DNA of 6,266 nucleotides from Nitrospinota bacterium (GTDB lineage: Bacteria; Nitrospinota; Nitrospinia; UBA9942): the NCBI GenBank assembly GCA_003489165.1, contig DNJG01000040.1, forward strand, positions 4,013-10,278, read 5' to 3'. Made by a program: the position numbers and the translations under genes. The notes below the pieces were generated by a model. It saw nothing but the letters and a program-made list of their open reading frames with translations. It ran no database searches and had not been told where the DNA came from. Positions within the stretch are counted from its first letter, which is position 1; every line of letters starts with the position of its first letter. Positions 1 to 5,203 of this stretch are shown piece by piece.

Positions 1-2
1 AG

Positions 3-1697
3 GGAATGGAGGGGAAGATGTTCAGCCCCCTCGCATTTACAGTGGTCATTGCCCTCCTCTCTTCTCTCATCCTTTCCATCTTTGTCGTCCCTGTCCTCTG
101 CCTCATCTTTCTAAAGCCCACTGAAGAGAGAGAGAGTTTTATTATAAGGGGGGCAATCTATATTTACCGGCCAATCCTATCCTTTGCAATGAAACAGAGA
201 TGGATAGTCCTCACCATTGCAATATCCCTGTTTATAGGAAGCCTTCTCCTCGCCCCTTTTATAGGAAGGGAATTTATCCCAAATATGGACGAAGGTACTA
301 TTGTCATCAATATTATGAGGCTTCCAAGCATATCCCTTGAAGACTCACTCAATATCTCAACCATTGTAGAGAAGGAATTGATGAAACTCCCGGAGGTTGA
401 AACCGTTGTAAGCAGAACTGGAACTGATGAGATCGGAGCCGATCCGATGGGACCTGAGCTATCCGATGTATTTGTAACCTTGAAACCACAAGAGGGATGG
501 CGATTTAAGACAAAGTTGGAGCTTCAGGAAAATATGCGTGATGCTATTGAAAAGATTCCCGGTATTGCCTTTGTCTTCTCCCAACCTATTCAGATGAGGG
601 TGGATGAGCTTGTCTCAGGCGTAAGGGCACAGATTGCAGTAAAGCTTTTTGGCGAGGATATGAAGACCCTTCAGGAGAAGGCATCTCAGATTGCATCTGT
701 TTTAAAAGGTATAAGGGGTATTGGCGACCTGCGGGTTCAGCAGATTGCAGGACAGTATTATCTGGAGATTCAGGCAGACCGCAGTGCGATGGCTCGTTAT
801 GGTATCAATATCGCTGATTTAAACGAGGTGGTGGAGATGATCAGGATAGGAAAGATGGTCTCCGAGTTTATCGAGGGAGAGAGGCGATTCGGTATTGTGA
901 TAAGACTTCCGGATAGTTGGAGCAAGAATACGGAGACAATCGGTAATCTCTTTGTGACTGCTTCCAATGGCGTCCGCATACCTCTAAAAGAAATTGCAGG
1001 TATTCAAATAAAGGAGGGACCCTCAAGTATAGATAGGGAAGAGGGACAGAGGAGAATCGTAATAGAGGCAAATGTAGAGGGGAGGGATATTGTAAGCTTT
1101 GTGAATGAGGGGCAAAGGCTGCTCTCCCAGAAGGTTAAACTTCCGGTCGGCTATTATGTCTCATGGGGCGGACAGTTTGAGAATCAGCAGAGGGCTATGA
1201 AAAGGCTATCCATCGTTGTTCCACTCTCCATTGCCCTTATCTTCTTCCTTCTCTTCTCAACTTTCAATTCGGTAAGATATGCCGCACTCATACTCCTGAA
1301 TCTTCCTATGGCATTGATAGGCGGGATTTTTGGATTATGGATTTCAGGGCAATATCTAAGTGTCCCTGCATCTGTTGGGTTCATTGCACTCTTCGGAGTA
1401 GCAGTCTTAAACGGCATAGTCCTTGTCTCATACATTAATAGGCTTCGTGAGGAAGGCATGAGTGTAGAGGAGGCGGTTATCACAGGCTGTGAAAAGAGAT
1501 TGAGACCCGTCCTCATGACAGCAATGGTTGCTATACTTGGATTAATTCCCATGCTCTTTGCCACAGGGCCCGGCTCTGAGATACAAAAGCCTCTGGCAAC
1601 GGTAGTCATTGGCGGTCTCATAACATCAACACTTTTAACACTCATTGTATTGCCAACCCTCTACAAATGGTTTGAGGAGAAGAGGGTGGAGTTTTAA
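3..1697 (+). CDS. Heavy-metal efflux RND pump, CzcA/CusA family (C-terminal half, 5' truncated by window)
   Basis: Inner-membrane proton-driven pump subunit of the HME-RND family, which exports metal ions such as Cu, Ag, Zn, Co or Cd through a tripartite complex. The open frame runs from the window edge. The ATG at 6 is internal, because the residues around it (GMEGKMFSPLAFTVV) match the conserved segment before a mid-protein membrane helix. About 564 residues are visible of roughly 1,030 usual. Numbering from that Met: membrane helices near 8-36 and 63-86; the family signature PNMDEGT at 92-98; a large periplasmic (porter/docking) domain to about 395; then five hydrophobic helices to the C-terminus, including an RPVLMTAMVAILGLIPM segment near 500-517. 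The proton-relay acidic residues and the N-terminal half lie outside, so metal specificity cannot be read. The frame is intact with a TAA stop. The lipoprotein gene follows 19 bases later, suggesting one operon. Confidence 0.95.
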   Translation, partial: GMEGKMFSPLAFTVVIALLSSLILSIFVVPVLCLIFLKPTEERESFIIRGAIYIYRPILSFAMKQRWIVLTIAISLFIGSLLLAPFIGREFIPNMDEGTIVINIMRLPSISLEDSLNISTIVEKELMKLPEVETVVSRTGTDEIGADPMGPELSDVFVTLKPQEGWRFKTKLELQENMRDAIEKIPGIAFVFSQPIQMRVDELVSGVRAQIAVKLFGEDMKTLQEKASQIASVLKGIRGIGDLRVQQIAGQYYLEIQADRSAMARYGINIADLNEVVEMIRIGKMVSEFIEGERRFGIVIRLPDSWSKNTETIGNLFVTASNGVRIPLKEIAGIQIKEGPSSIDREEGQRRIVIEANVEGRDIVSFVNEGQRLLSQKVKLPVGYYVSWGGQFENQQRAMKRLSIVVPLSIALIFFLLFSTFNSVRYAALILLNLPMALIGGIFGLWISGQYLSVPASVGFIALFGVAVLNGIVLVSYINRLREEGMSVEEAVITGCEKRLRPVLMTAMVAILGLIPMLFATGPGSEIQKPLATVVIGGLITSTLLTLIVLPTLYKWFEEKRVEF

Positions 1698-1702
1698 ATG
1701 AG

Positions 1703-1713
1703 AGGAGGTGATT
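1703..1713 (+). promoter_or_regulatory. Strong Shine-Dalgarno site that decides the lipoprotein start
   Basis: AGGAGGTGATT is a near-perfect complement of the 16S rRNA 3' end. It ends 3 bases before the ATG at 1717, with 8 bases between AGGAGG and the ATG. A GTG at 1708 is in frame but lies inside this site, so it cannot be the normal start. Confidence 0.85.
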
Positions 1714-1716
1714 CAA

Positions 1717-2265
1717 ATGGAAAAAATAGGAGGTGTATTATTTGTATTGTTTATAGCAGCAGGATTTATTGGGTGTTATAAACAGGTTTCCAGTGAGGCA
1801 ATAACTCCTGTGGATGTTGAGGTTGTGGAATTAAATGCATCGTTACCTTCCTCTGAGGAATCTGATATACTTATAACGACCCACATAAAGAAGGCATCAT
1901 ATCACTTCAGCCCAAGGACAGCAGAGACACCCTATACATTTATTTTGTCAATAAATGGTAAAGAGATTAAAGAGACTCTCAAAGGTGTTGAAGATGTGGA
2001 ATCTAAAATAGATGCTGAAAGAGGAGAAGGAATCCACTATGCCTTAAAAAAACGGTTAAGACTCAAACCGGGAAAATATGAGATAATCTTAAAATCAGAA
2101 GACGGTAAATCTGCCAAAATCAAGACAGAACTAAAAGGAGGTAAACTTCACACATTAAGATTTGACCCTGTTTACGGTTCTCCAAAGTTTGGTCGTTCAA
2201 AGCATTTCCGTGAGGGGGTTATATATTATGAAATTTATCTGGATGATAATGAGATTTTAAAATAA
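1717..2265 (+). CDS. Predicted small lipoprotein of unknown function in the RND operon
   Basis: A 182-residue protein I do not recognise by name. The N-terminus is a short lipoprotein-like signal: MEK, then a hydrophobic stretch (residues 4-18), then FIGC with Cys20 as the likely lipidated residue. Phe at -3 is not the commonest lipobox residue, so lipidation is probable rather than certain. The mature part is soluble, with mixed beta-type sequence. The segment LKPGKYEIIL followed by a charged turn and KGGKLHTLRF recalls the small beta-sandwich (PEGA-like) repeats of exported proteins; this is a resemblance only. It has no metal-binding Met or His cluster, so it is not an obvious CusF-type chaperone, and it is too short for a membrane-fusion protein. 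It sits between the RND pump and a predicted outer-membrane barrel with tight spacing, so an accessory role at the envelope is inferred. Confidence 0.8.
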   Translation: MEKIGGVLFVLFIAAGFIGCYKQVSSEAITPVDVEVVELNASLPSSEESDILITTHIKKASYHFSPRTAETPYTFILSINGKEIKETLKGVEDVESKIDAERGEGIHYALKKRLRLKPGKYEIILKSEDGKSAKIKTELKGGKLHTLRFDPVYGSPKFGRSKHFREGVIYYEIYLDDNEILK

Positions 2266-2269
2266 GAAT

Positions 2270-2275
2270 GGAGGT
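2270..2275 (+). promoter_or_regulatory. Shine-Dalgarno site of the beta-barrel gene
   Basis: GGAGGT lies 6 bases before the ATG at 2282 and begins 5 bases after the lipoprotein stop. It supports both the chosen start and translation from the same mRNA as the upstream genes. Confidence 0.75.
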
Positions 2276-2281
2276 AATAAT

Positions 2282-3076
2282 ATGGGTAAAAGATTAATCC
2301 TATTCAATGTATCTGTTGTAATATTTGCCATTTTGTTTTTCGGGTTCTTCCAAAATGTTGAAGCGCGGCATTTAAAACTCTATGGTCCTCAAAGGCCTGA
2401 AAAAGGGGTTACATGGGTAACATATATAAATGACTATATCCCTTCTTCTTCTATTCCATCTGCAACAGGTGATGTGGGAAATGTAATGTATCATGAGATT
2501 GAAATAGAGACAGGTATTACCGAGCGATGGTCTCAATCCATCTATTTTGACGGTGATAGTCAATCGGGAAGCCCTGTCGCAAGCGATAATAACTTCAGGG
2601 TCAACTTGATAAAGACTGAATTTAATATCTCTATATTTGAAAGTAGGTGGTTTGATTTTCGTCTGAACAATGAATGGGCATTTAAGTCAGGAAATTATAC
2701 AGATCCTCTTTCACAGGAGAAATATTCGGATAGTACTGAGTTGAGGACAATATTTTCAAAGTCTATAGACTCATTCGCTATTATTATCAGCCCGGGATTT
2801 TTCTACAGATATACAGATGACCCCTTGGGACTAACTTATTTCTATGCAAATGCAATTCAGTATGGACTTTCAGATAAGGTTACACTTGGATTGGAGTTTC
2901 ACGGAGATTTAGGGGAAATGAAGACGGCTTCTGAACAGTCCCATTATATCGTCCCTAATATTGATATCCAGTTACATGAAAAAGCACTTCTGAGTATAGG
3001 TATTGGGGTGGGGTTAAATGAGCAGGCAGAAAAATATACATTCAGAAATTCATTACAGCTTAGTTATCAATGGTGA
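2282..3076 (+). CDS. Predicted outer-membrane beta-barrel protein, function unknown
   Basis: A 264-residue exported protein. It has a signal peptide (MGKR, hydrophobic core at about residues 5-23, cleavage likely after VEA at 26-28). The mature chain is rich in alternating aromatic, polar and hydrophobic strands, for example near WFDFRLNNEWAFKSG, FAIIISPGFFYRYT, VTLGLEFHGDLG and LLSIGIGVGL. The last residues, LQLSYQW, end in an aromatic residue as expected for the beta-signal read by the outer-membrane BAM machinery. At this length about 10-12 strands would fit. It is not a TolC/CusC-type outer-membrane factor, which would be over 400 residues and helical in the periplasm. The gene follows the lipoprotein by 16 bases and closes the apparent RND operon, so it may report on or serve the same metal-export process. 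That role is inferred from position only. Confidence 0.8.
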   Translation: MGKRLILFNVSVVIFAILFFGFFQNVEARHLKLYGPQRPEKGVTWVTYINDYIPSSSIPSATGDVGNVMYHEIEIETGITERWSQSIYFDGDSQSGSPVASDNNFRVNLIKTEFNISIFESRWFDFRLNNEWAFKSGNYTDPLSQEKYSDSTELRTIFSKSIDSFAIIISPGFFYRYTDDPLGLTYFYANAIQYGLSDKVTLGLEFHGDLGEMKTASEQSHYIVPNIDIQLHEKALLSIGIGVGLNEQAEKYTFRNSLQLSYQW

Positions 3077-3087
3077 TTTATAGTGAA

Positions 3088-3172
3088 GGCAATAAATAAC
3101 TTGTAGGGCAAGCCTTCAGGCTTGCTTATTCGCAGGGCTAAAGCCCTGCCCTACATCAAGTTATTTATTGCC
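3088..3172. repeat. 85-bp nested inverted repeat (dispersed palindromic element)
   Basis: The outer arms are GGCAATAAATAACTTG (3088-3103) plus TAGGGCA (3104-3110), matched by their reverse complement at 3147-3172 with one 3-base bulge (23 pairs). Inside are two 7-bp hairpins with 4-base loops: GCAAGCC/GGCTTGC at 3108-3125 and GCAGGGC/GCCCTGC at 3132-3149. The element fills nearly all the space between the barrel stop (3076) and the methyltransferase start (3189). It resembles dispersed GTAGGGCA...TGCCCTAC palindromes that I recall from environmental genomes. No T-run follows either arm, so a classical terminator is not shown, although a hairpin this strong could still stop or stabilise the upstream mRNA. 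Confidence 0.85.
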
Positions 3173-3188
3173 GTTAGTATAGTAAAGG

Positions 3189-3896
3189 ATGACACAGAAT
3201 AAAACCTCTGGTTATTACAGAAATGAATTTAATAAGATAGCATGGCTGTATGACCCCTTAATCCGTTCACTTGCATTTTTTCTTGGAGGAGAGAGAAAAA
3301 TAAGAAGGAGGGTTCTTAACTTATTAAATCTTAAAGCAGGTGATAAGGTTCTTGATGCTGCCTGCGGCACAGGGACATCTGCACTCATAATGACAGAAAT
3401 GATTGGTGCAAATGGCGAAGTGGTAGGGATAGACCTTTCACCTAATATGCTTGCAGTGAGCGAAGCGAAACTGATAAAGATTGCAAAAAATAAGATTGCT
3501 TCGCCTTTGGCTCGCAATGACAATGTTAAATCACAAAATATCTCCTTTCTCAATACAAATTCAGAGGATATCCCGTATCCTGATAACTATTTTGATAAAG
3601 CCCATATTTCTCTGGCACTACATGAGATGATACATGAGGGGAGGGTTAATACCTTGATGGAAATGCACAGGGTGCTTAAACCCTCCGGAGTTTTTGTAGT
3701 AGCGGATTTTGGTAATCCCGTAGGGCGATTGGCAAAATTTTTATTCAAAATCCTTATGCTTGTAGAGACTGATACGGCAAGGGATATGGTAGAGAGGGGT
3801 TTGTTGAATGAGATAAAGGATGCTGGATTTATTGTGGAAGAGGTTATAATATTATTAGGAGGCATTGCCCAGATTATCAAGGCTGTAAAATTATAG
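3189..3896 (+). CDS. UbiE/COQ5-like class I SAM-dependent methyltransferase
   Basis: A 235-residue soluble methyltransferase. The SAM-binding motif I is VLDAACGTG (residues 54-62). The acidic residue that binds the SAM ribose is in VGIDLSPNML (Asp82), a post-II segment is at SEDIPYPDNYFD (125-136), and a motif III-type segment is VLKPSGVFVVADFG (162-175). The N-terminal YYRNEFNKIAWLYDPL is typical of UbiE-like enzymes. The family methylates quinones, sterols, small molecules and metalloids; the substrate here is unknown. I see no Cys set typical of the arsenite methyltransferase ArsM. Residues 103-111 are encoded by a palindromic repeat inside the gene, in the variable loop after the SAM-binding strand. 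The ribosome site is poor: AAAGG touches the ATG with no spacer, possibly because the repeat element just upstream disturbed the leader. The gene converges with the minus-strand HEPN gene, leaving 23 bases between the stops. Confidence 0.88.
   Translation: MTQNKTSGYYRNEFNKIAWLYDPLIRSLAFFLGGERKIRRRVLNLLNLKAGDKVLDAACGTGTSALIMTEMIGANGEVVGIDLSPNMLAVSEAKLIKIAKNKIASPLARNDNVKSQNISFLNTNSEDIPYPDNYFDKAHISLALHEMIHEGRVNTLMEMHRVLKPSGVFVVADFGNPVGRLAKFLFKILMLVETDTARDMVERGLLNEIKDAGFIVEEVIILLGGIAQIIKAVKL
3494..3522. repeat. REP-like palindromic repeat inside the methyltransferase reading frame
   Basis: A repeat with outer arms ATTGC (3495-3499) and GCAAT (3514-3518) and an inner GCC/GGC pairing around a TTT loop. 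It resembles the ATTGCGAGC...GAAGCAAT dispersed palindromes I recall from many environmental bacterial genomes, here in reverse orientation. It is translated in frame as IASPLARND (residues 103-111) with no stop. A 12-base GAGCGAAGCGAA at 3458-3469 is similar to the family's core in the other orientation, and its GCGAAGC can pair with GCTTCGC at 3498-3504. This could be a second partial copy or chance, because the protein there looks normal. Confidence 0.6.
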
Positions 3897-3919
3897 GATT
3901 TATTATGCGGGTTGGCATT

Positions 3920-4339
3920 CTAATTAATTAATCTTCCTACAGTCTTCATAAAATCATTGAAATCACTTATGTCTTTTCTTGAATATTCAAGTATATTTTT
4001 ATCATCAATCTCCCAATATCTGTGAATCAGCTTATTGCGGAATTTTACCATTTTCTTTAGCTTCATTGATAAATCGCTTGCCAAAAAACCTTCTTTTTCT
4101 AATATCTCAAAGCATTCGCCAAAAACCGCTACACCCTTATTGAATTTTTTAGCCGCAATGTGGACACAAATACTTCCCACCGCTTCAATTGATTGTAAAA
4201 GATAATATTTAACTGCCGCGATGTTTTCTTTCTTTGCCCAAAATTGCTGATTCTCTAAAGCGGCTAATCTCTTAATTTCTGTTAAGGCTTCGTTGATTTC
4301 AGAAAATCTTTGTTTTATTTTTTCTTTGTCTATTTCCAT
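3920..4339 (-). CDS. hepT: HEPN-domain RNase toxin, HepT-like
   Basis: A 139-residue all-helical protein of the HEPN (DUF86/HepT-like) type. The catalytic RX4HXY motif is intact: Arg101, His106 and Tyr108 within KFRNKLIHRYWEI. In characterised HepT/MntA pairs this motif forms an RNase active site, and the Tyr is AMPylated by the partner antitoxin to silence it; that mechanism is assumed here from the family. The gene lies 3 bases downstream of the nucleotidyltransferase gene on the same strand. It has no good ribosome site of its own, which fits translational coupling. Length is normal for the family and the frame is undamaged, so the toxin is probably active. The exact RNA target is unknown. 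Confidence 0.9.
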   Translation of the reverse strand: MEIDKEKIKQRFSEINEALTEIKRLAALENQQFWAKKENIAAVKYYLLQSIEAVGSICVHIAAKKFNKGVAVFGECFEILEKEGFLASDLSMKLKKMVKFRNKLIHRYWEIDDKNILEYSRKDISDFNDFMKTVGRLIN

Positions 4340-4342
4340 AAA

Positions 4343-4777
4343 TTATGCAGGGATTAATTCATACAAAGATTGTTGAGCTATATGTTCATTAGCAATGGCA
4401 TCCAAAGAAGTGTTTTCTATTATATCTGTCAAAAACTTTTCGTCTCGTGAAAACAATATTTGACCTCTCGTTAATATATTATTAAGAAGATTGCCGGGTG
4501 CAAAATTCAATATCTTAACTTCTATAAGACTAAAAGAGATGCCGCAGGTTTCGGCTGCCATTATTGAGAATCTTAATTCATCATCAAAAACTTCGCTGGA
4601 CGATTTTTTATAATCTTTCATATAAATGCCAATATCAATGTCTCTAAATGATGGGGCGTCTAAAAAAGAGCCGAAAACAAAAGCAAAAATCACATTTCTT
4701 TCTTTCAAAAAAGCCTGCTTAATTTTCTGAATTATTTCCTGTCTCTCTTGAAATGGTATTGATAAATATTCTTTCAT
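4343..4777 (-). CDS. mntA: MNT-domain nucleotidyltransferase antitoxin, MntA-like
   Basis: A 144-residue minimal nucleotidyltransferase. The core motif is FVFGSFLDAPSFRDIDIG (residues 33-50): Gly36-Ser37, then eight residues, then Asp46-x-Asp48, the metal-binding pair of the pol-beta fold. The spacing is a little shorter than the usual GSX10DXD, but I recall GSFL-type family members with this form. Known MntA proteins transfer AMP to the HepT tyrosine and so neutralise the toxin. The gene is first in the minus-strand pair and the toxin follows after 3 bases. The ATG at 4775-4777 has no clear Shine-Dalgarno site, so the start is the best candidate rather than proven. The region just upstream (4800-4830) is very AT-rich and probably holds the promoter, but I cannot place a convincing -35/-10 pair on the minus strand. 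Confidence 0.9.
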   Translation of the reverse strand: MKEYLSIPFQERQEIIQKIKQAFLKERNVIFAFVFGSFLDAPSFRDIDIGIYMKDYKKSSSEVFDDELRFSIMAAETCGISFSLIEVKILNFAPGNLLNNILTRGQILFSRDEKFLTDIIENTSLDAIANEHIAQQSLYELIPA

Positions 4778-4811
4778 AGCAGTATTAATTTCTGTGCATT
4801 AAATTGGTATT

Positions 4812-4817
4812 TATAAT
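4812..4817 (+). promoter_or_regulatory. Possible -10 element (TATAAT) for the SHOCT-ATPase genes
   Basis: An exact TATAAT lies in the AT-rich gap between the divergent antitoxin and SHOCT genes, about 147 bases before the SHOCT ATG. The hexamer 17 bases upstream (TTTCTG) is a poor -35 match, so this is weak support. The same AT-rich stretch could instead serve the minus-strand antitoxin gene. Confidence 0.2.
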
Positions 4818-4858
4818 ATATCATATGTTGGGAAAAATCCAGCAATTCCAGCAGGCAA

Positions 4859-4948
4859 TTAAATAAGGTCAAGAGTAATAGATTTACAGCGAAAGAGGTG
4901 ATAATATTATTTATAGGCATGGCACGGGTTATCAAGGCTGTAACCTTT
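4859..4948 (+). pseudogene. Decayed 3' remnant of a UbiE-like methyltransferase gene
   Basis: These 90 bases align without gaps to the last 30 codons of the intact methyltransferase gene (3804-3893). I count 66 of 90 bases and 15 of 30 residues identical, with the best block EVIIL...G.A..IKAV. The rest of the gene is absent: upstream of about 4850 I see no similarity, and an in-frame stop lies at 4814-4816. At the 3' end the frame runs past where the relative stops (KAVKL). Adding one base would give KAVNL and a TAA at 4948-4950, so a one-base loss is plausible. The divergence means this is an old paralogue fragment, not a recent duplication. It ends exactly at the ribosome binding site of the SHOCT gene, suggesting that the lost gene was once its immediate upstream neighbour. 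Confidence 0.75.
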
Positions 4949-4960
4949 AAGGAGGTGATT
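4949..4960 (+). promoter_or_regulatory. Strong Shine-Dalgarno site that decides the SHOCT-protein start
   Basis: AAGGAGGTGATT precedes the ATG at 4964, with 8 bases between GGAGG and the start codon. An in-frame GTG at 4898 would add 22 residues that belong to the methyltransferase remnant, so the ATG at 4964 is preferred. Confidence 0.85.
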
Positions 4961-4963
4961 TTT

Positions 4964-5203
4964 ATGCCAGAGACAATGCACCAGTATTGGTGGGGTTTTT
5001 TGCGGTTTGGACCGATATTTATGATTCTATTCTGGGTTCTTGTAATTGTTGGAATAGTTGCACTGATTAAATGGATAGGAGGTCAGACAGCTACACCGGG
5101 TTCAAAAACAGAAGAATTAGCCCTTGAGATTCTCAAGAAGAGATATGCGAAGGGTGAGATAAGTAAGGAGGAGTTTGAGGAGAAGAAAAAAGATATTTTA
5201 TGA
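4964..5203 (+). CDS. Small single-pass membrane protein with SHOCT-like C-terminal tail
   Basis: A 79-residue protein. Residues 16-37 form one hydrophobic membrane helix after a short aromatic N-terminus (MHQYWWGFLRFG). A short polar linker (about 40-50) leads to a charged helical hairpin, LALEILKKRYAKGEISKEEF, that matches the SHOCT (short C-terminal domain) pattern. SHOCT tails are thought to mediate oligomerisation or contacts with other proteins; the role here is unknown. Its TGA overlaps the ATG of the metal ATPase gene (ATGA at 5200-5203), so the two are translationally coupled and probably act together, perhaps with the small protein as a membrane partner. Many metal-resistance loci carry such small SHOCT membrane proteins beside P-type ATPases, which makes this a familiar pairing. 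Confidence 0.85.
   Translation: MPETMHQYWWGFLRFGPIFMILFWVLVIVGIVALIKWIGGQTATPGSKTEELALEILKKRYAKGEISKEEFEEKKKDIL

Noticed and set aside
1184..1645. A 153-codon minus-strand open frame opposite the RND pump gene.
   Set aside because: It lies wholly inside the clearly coding pump gene, shows no recognisable domain and has biased composition typical of an antisense shadow.
1708..1716. GTG at 1708 as the start of the lipoprotein.
   Set aside because: The GTG is part of the AGGAGGTGATT ribosome site; the ATG at 1717 has ideal spacing and gives a compact signal peptide.
2282..3076. The beta-barrel as the TolC/CusC-type outer-membrane factor of the pump.
   Set aside because: It is too short and strand-rich throughout, without the long helical repeats of that family.
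3088..3172. The inverted repeat as a classical rho-independent terminator.
   Set aside because: No run of T follows either arm and the element has two internal hairpins; a dispersed palindromic element explains it better, though it may still affect transcription.
3215..3880. Two minus-strand open frames opposite the methyltransferase gene.
   Set aside because: The plus strand carries all the class I methyltransferase motifs, and the antisense translations show no family features.
3189..3896. The methyltransferase as an arsenite methyltransferase (ArsM), tempting because of the metal-related neighbours.
   Set aside because: It has only Cys59 within the SAM motif and no conserved Cys set for arsenic binding; UbiE-like is the safe call.
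4898..4963. GTG at 4898 as the start of the SHOCT protein.
   Set aside because: The extra 22 residues are homologous to the methyltransferase C-terminus and belong to the remnant; a strong ribosome site precedes the ATG at 4964.
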